Notes: generated from the sequence alone by a model not told the origin. A DNA stretch of 64,000 bases from DATKMK01 sp035541895 (GCA_035541895.1 DATKMK010000094.1:33993-97992); one strand, 5' to 3'. Counted from the first letter of the stretch, positions 1 through 8,503 are shown. Made by a program: numbers and translations.

Positions 1-290
1 CGAAATTGGTAGCCGCCGGCGACTTCCACCAACCGCAAGCCGCGCCCGCTGCCGTCGTACTGTTGCTGCAGGCGCGCAATCGCGGCGGTAACCTCCTTCG
101 AGGTCGGGCCGTCGAGCAGTTGCACCAGTCGTCGGAGTCCGATCGGCGTCCCCGCCGCGAACAATACGCTTTCGATGATCGATTCAAGTCGCGGCAATCC
201 GGCCGCGTCGTCGAACGATGCGGCGTCGCCGACTTCCTCGATCTCGTCGATGTGGTCCGTCTCGTTTGATCCCACCGCCAAATCATCCAT
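1..290 (-). CDS. scpB: Segregation and condensation protein B, N-terminal part (cut by window edge)
   Basis: ScpB is the winged-helix partner of ScpA in the SMC-ScpAB condensin that compacts and segregates the chromosome. Translating the minus strand from an ATG at 290 gives 96 residues up to the edge. They hold an acidic leader and then the typical first winged helix (LESIIESVLFAAGTPI and GLRLVEVAGGYQF). The start codon lies inside the end of scpA (8-bp overlap), so the two are translationally coupled. The C-terminal half lies outside the window. The family call rests on the conserved N-terminal motif and the invariant pairing with scpA. Confidence 0.88.
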   Translation of the reverse strand, partial: MDDLAVGSNETDHIDEIEEVGDAASFDDAAGLPRLESIIESVLFAAGTPIGLRRLVQLLDGPTSKEVTAAIARLQQQYDGSGRGLRLVEVAGGYQF

Positions 291-1158
291 TCGACTGCTC
301 TCCTCCAGCTCCATCCTCCACCCCCTCGGCGCCGCCGCCGTGTTCGTACTCATCGGCCAGGTCGAGCGACACTTGCGACACATCGTCCACGGCCAGCGTG
401 ATGATGATACGGTCGAAATGTTGATCCTGCAGCGCGCGGATCGCTTGCATGCGGCACAGCTCCAACACGGCGAGGAAGGTTACGATGATTTCCAGGCGCG
501 TCGCGTCCTCATCGAACAAGCTTTCGAATTCGAGCGTCTTCGCGACGCTAAGCGTGCGCAGCAGCGAATGCACACGATCACGCAGCGAGATGCGCTCGAC
601 GGTCACTTCGTGGACCGCGGCGGGCTGTGCCCGCTTGAGCACGGCCTGGAACGCCTCCAGCAGATCCCACGTGCTGGCGCGGATCTGCGGCACGCCGTCG
701 GGATCAGCCGGCACCTCGTCCCACGCCGGCTCGCGCGCGAACACTTCGCGGTTCAGCCACGGGCGTTCACCGAGCTGCTGCGCGGCTTCACGGAAGCGCT
801 GATATTCGAGGAGCTGGCGCACGAGGTCGGCGCGTGGATCCGTCTCGTCCTCGTCGTCGCCCGCGCCCTCGGCGGACGGCAGCAGCATGCGCGATTTGAT
901 CAACGTCAGCGTCGCCGCCATCACCAGAAACTCGCCGGCGATGTCGAGGCTCAGGTCGCGCATCAGGTCGAGGTAGGCGAGATACTGATCGGTGATGGTG
1001 GCGATGGAGATGTCGACGATCTCGACCTCCTCGCGCTTGATCAGATGCAGCAACAGATCGAGCGGCCCTTCGAAGACTTCGAGCTTGACGCGATACGGCG
1101 CCACGCGCGGTGTGACATCGGCCAAATCGTCTGCGATTTCTACGGGCTCGTCACTCAT
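283..1158 (-). CDS. scpA: Segregation and condensation protein A
   Basis: This is the kleisin subunit of the SMC-ScpAB complex; it bridges the SMC heads. The 291-residue product has the family signature near the start (VKLEVFEGPLDLLLHLIKRE, residues about 24-43) and the helical stretch with IAGEFLVMAATLTLIKSRMLL around 75-95. The C-terminal winged-helix half contains TFLAVLELCRMQAIRALQ. Its length is slightly above the usual 240-280 because of an acidic insert (DDEDETDP) and a Gly/Glu-rich tail. The ATG at 1158 is the only plausible start. The gene follows trpS on the same strand with a hairpin repeat between them and overlaps scpB. Confidence 0.95.
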   Translation of the reverse strand: MSDEPVEIADDLADVTPRVAPYRVKLEVFEGPLDLLLHLIKREEVEIVDISIATITDQYLAYLDLMRDLSLDIAGEFLVMAATLTLIKSRMLLPSAEGAGDDEDETDPRADLVRQLLEYQRFREAAQQLGERPWLNREVFAREPAWDEVPADPDGVPQIRASTWDLLEAFQAVLKRAQPAAVHEVTVERISLRDRVHSLLRTLSVAKTLEFESLFDEDATRLEIIVTFLAVLELCRMQAIRALQDQHFDRIIITLAVDDVSQVSLDLADEYEHGGGAEGVEDGAGGEQSNG

Positions 1159-1163
1159 TCAAT

Positions 1164-1202
1164 CGCCCTCACCCTTGCCCTCTCCCATCCGGGAGCGGGC
1201 AA
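1164..1202. repeat. Short dispersed-type hairpin repeat between trpS and scpA
   Basis: The segment reads CCCTCACCC followed by a nearly perfect hairpin: TTGCCCTCTCCC (1175-1186), loop ATCC, GGGAGCGGGCAA (1191-1202), with one mismatch. Pyrimidine-rich CCCTCACCC..CTCTCCC..GGGAG elements of this style are common dispersed intergenic repeats in many GC-rich genomes. It fills most of the 66-bp gap between two genes of one operon, so it could also modulate transcript stability. I see one copy in this window. Confidence 0.5.
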
Positions 1203-1224
1203 CCTCACTATCCGACTGCACGCG

Positions 1225-2256
1225 TCACTCCTCCAAATGCATCGCCGCGCGCACCTCGGCCATCGTCGCGCGTGCGACGGTGCGGGCGTGCGCGCCGCCG
1301 TGTTCGAGCACGTCGGTCACGCGTTGCGGCTGCCGCTCCAATTCGGCGCGCCGTTCACGCAGCGGCGCCAGCTCGGCGTTGACGTGTTTGATCATGATGT
1401 GTTTGCATTCGAGGCAGCCGATGCTGGCGCTGCGGCAGCCGTTGGTGACGTACACGATTTCCTCCGGCGTGCAGTAGATGCGGTGCAGATTGAACGCCGG
1501 GCAATCGTTGGGATCGCCGGGATCGGTCCGGCGCGCGCGTCGCGGATCGGTCATCATCCGGCTGAGTTTGGTCTCGACCTCCTTGGCGGAGTCGGACAGG
1601 TACACGGCGTTGTTGAAACTCTTACTCATCTTGCGCCCGTCGGTGCCGGGGATCTTCGGGATGTCGGTCAGCAACGTCGCCGGCTCCGGGAACACCGGGC
1701 GGTAGAGATGATTGAAGCGGCGCACGATCTCGCGGGTGATCTCGATGTGCGGCGCTTGATCGATGCCGACCGGCACCGCGCCCGCCTTGTAGATGATGAT
1801 GTCCGCGGCTTGCAGCACGGGATAGCCGAGATGGCCGTAGTTGATCTTGGTCATTTCGGCTTCGTCGTCGGTCTGGATCAGGCCGAGATCACGCGCTTGC
1901 TCTTTGACGGTCGGATTGCGCAGCAGCCACGGCGTCGGAATGATCATCGACAGCAGCAAGTGCAGCTCGGCGTGCTCTTTCACCGCCGACTGGCGGAAGA
2001 TCACCACGCGTTCGGGATCGAGCCCGGCCGCGAGCCAGTCGATCACCATGTCGCGCGTGCGCTCGCGCAAGCCTTCGCTCTCGCTCGTAGTGGTCAACGT
2101 GTGCCAATCGGCCACGAAGAAGAAGCAGCGACGCTCGTCGCTTTGGAGACGAATCCAGTTGCGCAGCGCCCCGAGCAAGTTGCCCAGGTGCAGCTTGGCC
2201 GTCGGCCGCATGCCGCTGACCACGATCCCGGGTGCCGTCGTCGATGCTTCGCTCAC
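1225..2256 (-). CDS. trpS: Tryptophanyl-tRNA synthetase
   Basis: Class Ic aminoacyl-tRNA synthetase that charges tRNA-Trp in the cytoplasm. The 343-residue protein has the HIGH-type motif HLGN at residues 23-26 and an intact KMSKS loop at 209-213 (GRKMSKSFNN), with the Rossmann fold between them (VADWHTLTT; GYPVLQAADIIIY). The start is GTG at 2256; the next ATG would remove the strand leading into the HIGH motif. A cysteine pair (CLECK, about residue 280) lies in the C-terminal helical domain, where some bacterial TrpS proteins bind a metal. The gene lies between the M50 protease and scpA in a common bacterial arrangement. Confidence 0.95.
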   Translation of the reverse strand: MSEASTTAPGIVVSGMRPTAKLHLGNLLGALRNWIRLQSDERRCFFFVADWHTLTTTSESEGLRERTRDMVIDWLAAGLDPERVVIFRQSAVKEHAELHLLLSMIIPTPWLLRNPTVKEQARDLGLIQTDDEAEMTKINYGHLGYPVLQAADIIIYKAGAVPVGIDQAPHIEITREIVRRFNHLYRPVFPEPATLLTDIPKIPGTDGRKMSKSFNNAVYLSDSAKEVETKLSRMMTDPRRARRTDPGDPNDCPAFNLHRIYCTPEEIVYVTNGCRSASIGCLECKHIMIKHVNAELAPLRERRAELERQPQRVTDVLEHGGAHARTVARATMAEVRAAMHLEE

Positions 2257-2295
2257 TCCGTGCTCCGCCGCCCCACCACAACCACACCCGACCGT

Positions 2296-2961
2296 TTACA
2301 GCAACACGCGCAAGAACATGTGGATGACCGGATTGATCACTGAACCCAACGTATGCGTGGCGAGCAGCATGAAGACGATCATCATGCCGTAGCGTTCCAA
2401 CCGCGCGACCGCGATCGCTTGCGCGCGCGGCAGCAGCCCCACGAGCACGCGGCCGCCGTCGAGCGGCGGAATCGGCAGCATGTTGAAGACCGCCAGCACC
2501 ACGTTGATGCCGACGCTGCGGGCGGCCATCATCGCCATCGGCCTCAGCGTCGCCGCGCTCAGCCCGAAGTCGGCGTGATGCGGTGAGACGGCGAGCATTG
2601 CTTTCAACGCCGCAGCGCTGAGCACCGCCAAGATCACGTTCATCAACGGGCCGGCCGCGGCAACCAACACCATGTCACGTTTCGGATTGCGGAGTTGTCC
2701 GAAGTTGACCGGTACCGGCTTCGCATAGCCGAACAAGAACGGCGCCTGCGCAATCAAGAGGAAGAGCGGGAGCGCGATGCTGCCGATCGGATCGATGTGG
2801 GCGATCGGATTCAGGGTCAACCGTCCGGCGCGCCAGGCCGTGTCATCGCCCCGCCAGTACGCCACCACGCCGTGCGCCAGTTCGTGGAAAATGATCGCCA
2901 CCAGCACCGGCAGAGCCCAGACCGCAAGGTTCTGCGCGAAAGATTGTGTCGCAGCGTCCAC
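2296..2961 (-). CDS. Site-2-protease family zinc metalloprotease (M50)
   Basis: Membrane-embedded zinc protease of the small FpvA/YwhC-type M50B group, which lacks the PDZ domain of RseP. The 221-residue product has the catalytic HExxH as HELAH at about residues 26-30 in the first membrane helix. The third ligand motif is NMLPIPPLDGG near residue 163. Several hydrophobic segments fit four or more membrane spans. The start is GTG at 2961. The substrate is unknown; homologues often sit directly before trpS and scpAB, as here, without an obvious functional link. Confidence 0.9.
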   Translation of the reverse strand: MDAATQSFAQNLAVWALPVLVAIIFHELAHGVVAYWRGDDTAWRAGRLTLNPIAHIDPIGSIALPLFLLIAQAPFLFGYAKPVPVNFGQLRNPKRDMVLVAAAGPLMNVILAVLSAAALKAMLAVSPHHADFGLSAATLRPMAMMAARSVGINVVLAVFNMLPIPPLDGGRVLVGLLPRAQAIAVARLERYGMMIVFMLLATHTLGSVINPVIHMFLRVLL

Positions 2962-3016
2962 AGCGGCGAGCGTAGCAGAAAGGTTTCCGTGCTGCCACGC
3001 GCCCCAGGACGGCTGT

Positions 3017-3556
3017 CTACTGGTCCTGGGCTTCCTCGACGGTAATCGCGATGTCGTCGGATGCCGGTGTGCCGTCGGGCGCCATCGCCTTGAGCGTCAC
3101 CGTGTACTCGCCGGCCTTCGCATAGGTGTGGACCGGCGCGGGCTCGGTCGACGGAGGCGAGTTGTCGCCGAAGTCCCACGTGTAGGTCGGTGTGCCGCCG
3201 GTGCATTGCGCTTCGACGCTGAAGTTGACGGTAAGAGGCGGTTCACCGAAATCCGGATCGGCGTCGATGATGACGACGCAATCGCCCTGCACCATCGGTT
3301 CGGCGATCGTCGGTTCGTCGCTCGGCGCTTCGACCGCCGCTCGCGGCACCGGCGTCGCGAACTCCGCGGCGCGACCGGCGGTGGCCAATCCGATGCGGCC
3401 CGCGGACGTTGCAGACGTCCCGCCTGGCTGTCCGGCTTTGATTTCAGTCCCCGCATCGGGCGCGCGGCCCGCGCCCTCATCGGCGTGCTGACAACTCCCG
3501 CAACCGCTCAGCACGAGCGCGAGCAACCACGCGGTGCTGGGCTGGAGTCGGCGCAT
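3017..3556 (-). CDS. PKD-domain lipoprotein
   Basis: Predicted lipoprotein of 179 residues. A short hydrophobic leader ends in a lipobox (LSGC, cysteine about residue 19), then a low-complexity Ala/Gly-rich linker. One C-terminal PKD/Ig-like domain follows, with the hallmark strands PLTVNFSVEA, YTWDFGDNSP and AGEYTVTLKA. PKD domains are extracellular beta-sandwich binding or spacer modules. The ATG at 3556 directly abuts the TAA of the upstream lipoprotein gene, so the two are co-translated. Its partner is unknown; the pair may form an envelope-anchored complex. Confidence 0.8.
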   Translation of the reverse strand: MRRLQPSTAWLLALVLSGCGSCQHADEGAGRAPDAGTEIKAGQPGGTSATSAGRIGLATAGRAAEFATPVPRAAVEAPSDEPTIAEPMVQGDCVVIIDADPDFGEPPLTVNFSVEAQCTGGTPTYTWDFGDNSPPSTEPAPVHTYAKAGEYTVTLKAMAPDGTPASDDIAITVEEAQDQ

Positions 3557-4444
3557 TTACCGAGTCGGGAGGGGTTTGGGTGTCGGCGTGCCGACCGGAG
3601 CCTTCGGTTGTGGCGGGGTTGGAACCGGCGTACGCGGCGGACGCACGATGCGAATTTTTTTCGGCGGCCCCGGGTTGCCTTCGACGTCGCGTACCCGAGC
3701 CGTGAGAAGTGTAGTCCCAACCGGAAAGTTCCAAGCGCGCGCGACCACCATGCCGAACTGCGTGGTCGATTCATTGTTGACGAAGGCGAAACTCCCAGTC
3801 GTCGTCGTCGTACACGACGACGCGCCTTCAATGAACACCTCGAATCGACACGCCATGTCGTTGAGCGCGTCAGACACTTCCTGCGTTTCCTTGAACGAGG
3901 GCGGATTGACGGCCGGAACGCCACCGATGTTCGGCCGGTGATTGTCGCAGACCTCTTCGCTGCCGTCGCCCAGCGGGTTGCTGCTGACGAGTTGCAGGTC
4001 GGGTTGCTTGTGCGGATCGTTCGCATCGTAATTGAAGACACTGCGACCGACCTCGTAGTTGCTCAAGCCGGGCTTGGCCTCGATCACCAGAATGAATCCC
4101 GACCCGACCGGCGTCTTGTAAGTGGGAACCCCATCTTTCCCAACCGAAGCCGGCTGATAGACGACGCCGTCGGCCTTGGCCATACCAAAGTGGGTAATGA
4201 TCGGGCCAATGGGTTTTCCTTTCGTTGCCTTCACGTTCAGATTCGGGACCGGACGGGTTGGCAACGCGGCCGGCGTCGAGGGCGGAACAGTCGGCACCGG
4301 CGTTTCGCGTCGCGAGTCGACGACCGGGTGCGCGGGGGTCGGTGCCGAGGATGGCGTCGTCGCTGCGGGCTTCTTCGCCGTACACGCATTGAGAATCACG
4401 CCAAGCACCAGACCCCTCGCAAGCCACCACGTTCGTCGTCGCAT
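3557..4444 (-). CDS. Hypothetical lipoprotein with Pro/Thr-rich linkers
   Basis: Not recognised as a named family. The chosen start is ATG 4444, behind a clear AGGAGG Shine-Dalgarno sequence. It gives 295 residues with a signal peptide and lipobox (LNAC). A Pro/Thr/Ser-rich spacer follows (about residues 25-70), then a folded region of about 180 residues with four cysteines and Ig-like features (GTTLLTARVRDVEGNPG). The tail is basic and Pro/Thr-rich (PTPPQPKAPVGTPTPKP). A longer frame runs upstream to 4534 but adds only unlikely residues ahead of the signal peptide. It is coupled to the PKD lipoprotein downstream. Confidence 0.7.
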   Translation of the reverse strand: MRRRTWWLARGLVLGVILNACTAKKPAATTPSSAPTPAHPVVDSRRETPVPTVPPSTPAALPTRPVPNLNVKATKGKPIGPIITHFGMAKADGVVYQPASVGKDGVPTYKTPVGSGFILVIEAKPGLSNYEVGRSVFNYDANDPHKQPDLQLVSSNPLGDGSEEVCDNHRPNIGGVPAVNPPSFKETQEVSDALNDMACRFEVFIEGASSCTTTTTGSFAFVNNESTTQFGMVVARAWNFPVGTTLLTARVRDVEGNPGPPKKIRIVRPPRTPVPTPPQPKAPVGTPTPKPLPTR

Positions 4445-4584
4445 CACTCCTCCTGTGAGACTCGCGGGTATGTAACGGGCGTATCCTAGTGAGTCAACTC
4501 TCCCGCGGATAGTGCGTGCGACTCCGTTGCGCAAGCGACGGAGCGATTTGCACCGCCTACGCGGTTCGGCTATCTGCTGACCGC

Positions 4585-5058
4585 ATGGATGTCGCGACTC
4601 GCGGTCGTTGCGTCGCAGGTGTCGCGTTGCTGATTGCAGCGACGCTCGCCGGATGCACGCGCAAGCATGCCCCGCTGTCCGGCGGGCTTGGCGACAACAG
4701 CAAGGACGGAAATCTGCTCGGCGGCGTGATGATTCCGTTGGTGGTTCGCTCAGTCGACATCAGTGCCGCCGGCGAGCAGCGCGGCGTTTTTTTCAAGCTC
4801 TCCCGCGTGCCCACCGGGGTGATGAGTTCGACCGATTCGAATCCCGCGCGGGTGCTCATCGAGGTCGACGGGCCATCGACTGGTGAGGATTTGCCGGTCG
4901 AAACCTACCCTGGGGCAGACCAGTTGGTGACGCAAATCGAAATGTCGCGGACCAATGGTCGACTCCATTTGGTTTTGGAACTCAGCACCGACGAGCCGCC
5001 ACCGCATCACGTCACACAGATGGCGGACTACGTGGTCGTGAGTTTCGGCACGCGATGA
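4585..5058 (+). CDS. AMIN-like domain lipoprotein
   Basis: A 157-residue lipoprotein starting at ATG 4585. It has a hydrophobic leader ending in LAGC at about residue 24, a short linker, and a compact beta-rich domain. The strand pattern is PARVLIEVDGP, DQLVTQIEMSRT, GRLHLVLELST, DYVVVSFG. This alternation matches AMIN domains, which direct periplasmic proteins such as AmiC or secretins to the cell wall. The match is by eye only. The gene is divergent from the lipoprotein at 3557-4444 and is followed 40 bp later by a HEAT-repeat protein. Confidence 0.65.
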   Translation: MDVATRGRCVAGVALLIAATLAGCTRKHAPLSGGLGDNSKDGNLLGGVMIPLVVRSVDISAAGEQRGVFFKLSRVPTGVMSSTDSNPARVLIEVDGPSTGEDLPVETYPGADQLVTQIEMSRTNGRLHLVLELSTDEPPPHHVTQMADYVVVSFGTR

Positions 5059-5098
5059 GTGTTGCGCACGCGGAGAGCACTGAGAAGGCCGGCATCAC

Positions 5099-5785
5099 AT
5101 GAGGCAACACGGCGGACCGATGTCATTCCGCTGGTTAATCGTCGCCACGACGGTGGCGTGGCTCACTGCACCCGTGTCGGCGCAAATCTCGTCGAAGCAG
5201 ATCCGCGATCGTTACGACAAGCAAACCAAGGGCGGCACGAAGCTTGAGGACTTCGTCAAGAAACTCGATAGTGCCGATGCCGACGAACGGCTCGAAGGAG
5301 TGAAGTCCCTCGGCGACAGCAAAGATCCGAAGGCCACGGCCTACCTCATCCAAGCGGTCGGCGACACCGATGCGCGGGTGCAGTGCAAGGCGATCGATCT
5401 GCTCGGCAACCTGCGCGCCGACGATGCGACCCCGGTATTGGTGCAGTATCTCTTCCGCAGTGACGTCGAGCCGCACTTGAAGGAACGGGTGCTGGCGGCG
5501 CTCGGAAAGATCGGCGATGCGCGCGCGGCGCAACCGATCGTGGAGTTTCTCCGACGCGATCTCGATCAAAGTACGCGGGGCACCGCGATCTTCGCTTTGG
5601 GCGAACTGGGTTCACCGGACGCCCTCGACCGCTTGACCGCGATCGCGCAAGCCGATAGCGATCCCACACTGCGACGCTTGGCGAACGAAGCCGCCGCGAA
5701 GGTCCGACAACGCGAGGCCGTGTTGAAGAGCGAAGTGAAGGAGCCGTCCGCGACGTTTCTCGAACCCAAGCGACCGCCGCAGTAA
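5099..5785 (+). CDS. Exported HEAT-repeat protein
   Basis: A 228-residue protein with a cleavable signal peptide (RWLIVATTVAWLTAPVSAQ) and then four to five HEAT-like alpha-helical repeats. Typical units are DADERLEGVKSLGDSKDP, DARVQCKAIDLLGNLRADDA and TRGTAIFALGELGSPDAL. Such solenoids mediate protein-protein contacts in the periplasm. The start could be ATG 5099 or ATG 5120 (MSFRWL); the second leaves a more standard signal peptide and has GGCGGA upstream. No catalytic motif is visible. It may work with the AMIN-like lipoprotein just upstream. Confidence 0.8.
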   Translation: MRQHGGPMSFRWLIVATTVAWLTAPVSAQISSKQIRDRYDKQTKGGTKLEDFVKKLDSADADERLEGVKSLGDSKDPKATAYLIQAVGDTDARVQCKAIDLLGNLRADDATPVLVQYLFRSDVEPHLKERVLAALGKIGDARAAQPIVEFLRRDLDQSTRGTAIFALGELGSPDALDRLTAIAQADSDPTLRRLANEAAAKVRQREAVLKSEVKEPSATFLEPKRPPQ

Positions 5786-5843
5786 GGAGAACGACAAGGA
5801 GACGCGTTAACTGTGACCCGCACTCACATCTCCGCATTAGCAA

Positions 5844-5926
5844 GGCCCAGTGGTGGAATGGCAGACACGGCAGACTCAAAATCTGTTGCGGGCAACCGCG
5901 TGGGGGTTCAAGTCCCTCCTGGGCCA
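5844..5926 (+). tRNA. tRNA-Leu (anticodon CAA)
   Basis: The cloverleaf is drawn directly from the sequence. The 7-bp acceptor stem is GGCCCAG (5844-5850) with CTGGGCC (5919-5925), discriminator A at 5926. The anticodon stem GCAGA/TCTGT encloses loop CTCAAAA, so the anticodon is CAA (reads UUG). A long class II variable arm (TTGCGGGCAACCGCG region) and a T-arm with TTCAAGT complete it. The extended variable arm and A73 are leucine identity features. CCA is not encoded. Confidence 0.95.
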
Positions 5927-6047
5927 CTCAATCGTTAACAGGCAAATTAGCGAACTCCTGACACACCCCTGCGTCCCACGGCCGGCAGTGGGAGCAGTCG
6001 AGGCGACGATCGATCCGTTTGCCGATGCGCACGCCCGCGCGTCGGGC

Positions 6048-7097
6048 TCACACGCTGCGCAGGCGGGCAACTAGCGCATCGAGTTGCGTCCGGCGCGAAC
6101 CCAGCGTCGCATCGAAGGCGCGGGCGCGTTTGACGTACAGGTGTGCGTCGCACTCCCACGTGTAGCCCATGCCGCCGTGGTTTTGGACGTTGTCCGCGCT
6201 GTTACGCAGATAGGCGTCGGCGGTCAGGACCTTGGCCACGCTGGTCTGGAAGCCGGCGTCGGGAGCATCATCGCGCACCGACACTGCGGCGTAGGTGGTC
6301 GCCGATCGCGCGACCTCCGCGCGCACCGCCATGTCGGCGCAACGGTGTTTCACCGCTTGAAACGATCCGATCGGCTTACCGAACTGGTGGCGCACCTTGG
6401 CGTAGGCCACCGACATCTCGACGGTGCGGGCAATGCCGCCAACGGCATCGGCACAGGAGAGCACGGTGGCAAATCGGCGCAGCGCGGCGGCCCACGCCGC
6501 GTCGCGCGCCATCACGATGCAGGGCGCGTCGCGGAACGTGACCGTGCCGATCGGATTGGTAGCGTCGAGGCTCGGCGTCGCTTCCACCGCAACGGCGTCG
6601 CCGCGCGCTACGAACAGCACCGCCCCGTCGTCGACGACCACGAGCGCATCGGCGAGGCCGGCGCCGAGCACCGCGCGACGCGTTCCCGAGACCCGATCGC
6701 CGCGCACAGCAAGCGGACCGCCCCACGGGTCGATGCATGCCGCGACGCGTAGCTCGCCGGCGACGACCGCGGCCAGCGACTTGCGCGTGTCCGCGCCGCC
6801 CCGCGCAAGCGCACGCGCCGCGAGGACCGTGCCGAGCCACGGGCCGGGAACGAGCGCGCGGCCCAGTTCCTCGAACAGCACCATCTCCTCGGTGAGAGTA
6901 TAGCCGGCACCCCCCAGCGCTTCAGGCAAGCCGAGTGCAAAGAACCCCAGATCCGCGGCACCGCGCCACAAACCACCGTAGGCCGCAGGTCGCGCGCTCA
7001 TCAGCGTGCGCACCCGCGACATCGGTGACTCCGTGTCGAGAAATGCGCGCACGGAGTCGCGAATGGCTTCTTGCTCGGGACTAGGCATAAGATCCAT
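6048..7097 (-). CDS. Acyl-CoA dehydrogenase, short subunit with catalytic Glu
   Basis: Acyl-CoA dehydrogenase-fold flavoprotein (349 residues from ATG 7097, MDLMPSPEQ). It keeps the FAD-adenine motif RHQFGKPIGSFQAVKH and the C-terminal GGMGYTWE, whose Glu aligns with the catalytic base of medium- and short-chain dehydrogenases. It lacks the usual C-terminal EIQRNIIAERVLG-type FAD segment. The neighbouring subunit at 7289 shows the reverse pattern. This complementarity is known for the heterotetrameric steroid side-chain enzymes FadE28/FadE29 (ChsE1-ChsE2) of actinobacteria. I infer an alpha2-beta2 enzyme acting on a bulky, perhaps polycyclic or isoprenoid, acyl-CoA. Confidence 0.9.
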   Translation of the reverse strand: MDLMPSPEQEAIRDSVRAFLDTESPMSRVRTLMSARPAAYGGLWRGAADLGFFALGLPEALGGAGYTLTEEMVLFEELGRALVPGPWLGTVLAARALARGGADTRKSLAAVVAGELRVAACIDPWGGPLAVRGDRVSGTRRAVLGAGLADALVVVDDGAVLFVARGDAVAVEATPSLDATNPIGTVTFRDAPCIVMARDAAWAAALRRFATVLSCADAVGGIARTVEMSVAYAKVRHQFGKPIGSFQAVKHRCADMAVRAEVARSATTYAAVSVRDDAPDAGFQTSVAKVLTADAYLRNSADNVQNHGGMGYTWECDAHLYVKRARAFDATLGSRRTQLDALVARLRSV

Positions 7098-7124
7098 GGT
7101 CAGCCTCGATTCAAAGAGAAGGCG

Positions 7125-7270
7125 CCACGGATGAACGCTGATGGACGCGGATGGAGAATTGACGGACCTCGGGCGGATTCGCCACGGCGCTTGGATTGAG
7201 GAAATTCGCAATGGCGGCAGCGTGCACGTGCTGCCCACTCTGATCTGCGTTCACCGGTGTTCATCTGCGG
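7125..7270. repeat. Inverted-repeat element between the two dehydrogenase genes
   Basis: Two related 28-bp arms face each other: CCACGGATGAACGCTGATGG.. at 7125-7152, and at 7243-7270 the reverse complement of CCGCAGATGAACACCGGTGA... About 22 of 31 aligned bases agree and the differences are transitions. The central 90 bp has no good ORF. GATGAACGC-type sequences are frequent dispersed repeats in GC-rich environmental genomes. I read this as a MITE-like or REP-like remnant; no transposase is present. Confidence 0.55.
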
Positions 7271-7288
7271 TTTCGAGTTCGGAGTTGA

Positions 7289-8503
7289 CTAGCGCGGCAG
7301 TCCGAGGATGCGATCACCGATGATGTTGCGCTGGATGTCCTTCGACCCGGCGGCGATGGTGGAGGAGAACGCGATCAGCCAGTGACTCACCCAGCTCGCC
7401 GCGCCGGCGTGGCGGGCGGTGACGCGGGCGGGACTGCCGGTGGCGTCCCAGGCGAGGATCTCCGGCCCCAGCACCTCCATCGCCAACGCGAAGACGCGCT
7501 GCTGCAGCTCGGAGAAGAATAGGCGGATGAGTGAGGCCTCAGCGCTGGGCACGCCGGTGCGGGCGGTGCGGCTGACGCTGCGATAGGTCATCGAGCGCAA
7601 CGCCTCGACCTCGGCGCGCAGCAGCGCCAATCGGCGCGCGATCTCGTCGTCGGCTAGCGCACTGCCTCCGGCCGATGCCGCGTGGTCCGCCGGCGTGCGT
7701 CGGCCGATATCAATGAGCTGGTCGACCAGCCGTGTGAGACGCACTTGCTCGGACAGAAAGGCGGTGCCGCGCTCGAAGGAGAGCGTCGACATGGCGACGT
7801 TCCAACCGTCGTTGAGTTTGCCGACGATGTTGGCGCGCGGAATACGCACCTCGTCGTAAAACACTTCGCAGAAGTCGCTGCCGCCGGCCATGGTCTTGAT
7901 CTCGCGGATCTCGATCCCGGGCAGGTTCATCGGACAGATCACCCAGGTGATGCCCTTGTGCTTGGGCGCGTCCGGATCGGTGCGCACCAGCAGCTCTTGA
8001 TACTCGGCGATCTGCGCGAAGCTGGTCCAGATCTTCTGCCCGGTCACCACCAGATCGTCGCCATCGATCACCGCTCGCGTCGACAGCCCGGCCAGGTCAG
8101 AGCCCGCTCCCGGCTCCGAAAAGCCTTGGCACCACACCACCTCACCGCGCAGGATCTTCGGCAGGTGAAGGGCCTTCTGTTCCTTGCTACCGCAGGCGAT
8201 CAGCGTTGGCCCGCCGTGGTTGAGGCCGACAAACAGCGTCGACGGATCATGCGCGCCGGAGTGAGCGAACTCCTCATACCAGATGAGCTGCTCCATTAGG
8301 CTGGCGCCGCGCCCGCCATACTCCTTGGGCCACGAGATGCCGGCGTAGCCGGCGTCGAACAGCGTGCGCTGCCACGCCAGGTCGAAGGCGCGCCGCGCCG
8401 GCAGATCGTGCTCGGGCGGTTCCGACTTCGGCGCATGCTCGGCCAACCAGGCGCGCGCCGCCGCGCGGAAGCGTTCCTCTTCAGGGGTGAACGCGATGTC
8501 CAT
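7289..8503 (-). CDS. Acyl-CoA dehydrogenase, long subunit without catalytic Glu
   Basis: A 404-residue acyl-CoA dehydrogenase. It has the N-terminal helical domain (WPKEYGGRGASLMEQLIWYEE), the beta domain with CQGFSEPGAGSDLAGL and GQKIWTSFAQ (flavin and substrate contacts), and the C-terminal FAD signature SKDIQRNIIGDRILGLPR. The region where the base Glu would fall (GPEILAWDATGSPARV) has no matching Glu, and the RxQFG motif is replaced by FERGTAFLSEQ. It therefore complements the short subunit downstream on the same strand. Together they probably form one enzyme of beta-oxidation of complex acyl-CoAs. Confidence 0.92.
   Translation of the reverse strand: MDIAFTPEEERFRAAARAWLAEHAPKSEPPEHDLPARRAFDLAWQRTLFDAGYAGISWPKEYGGRGASLMEQLIWYEEFAHSGAHDPSTLFVGLNHGGPTLIACGSKEQKALHLPKILRGEVVWCQGFSEPGAGSDLAGLSTRAVIDGDDLVVTGQKIWTSFAQIAEYQELLVRTDPDAPKHKGITWVICPMNLPGIEIREIKTMAGGSDFCEVFYDEVRIPRANIVGKLNDGWNVAMSTLSFERGTAFLSEQVRLTRLVDQLIDIGRRTPADHAASAGGSALADDEIARRLALLRAEVEALRSMTYRSVSRTARTGVPSAEASLIRLFFSELQQRVFALAMEVLGPEILAWDATGSPARVTARHAGAASWVSHWLIAFSSTIAAGSKDIQRNIIGDRILGLPR

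Noticed and set aside
175..2343. 722-codon plus-strand frame opposite scpA, trpS and part of the M50 gene
   Set aside because: Arg/His/Ala-rich shadow frame with no motifs; the minus-strand genes have complete family signatures.
7125..7270. Insertion sequence
   Set aside because: Only about 146 bp with diverged arms and no transposase frame; kept as a MITE/REP-like repeat.
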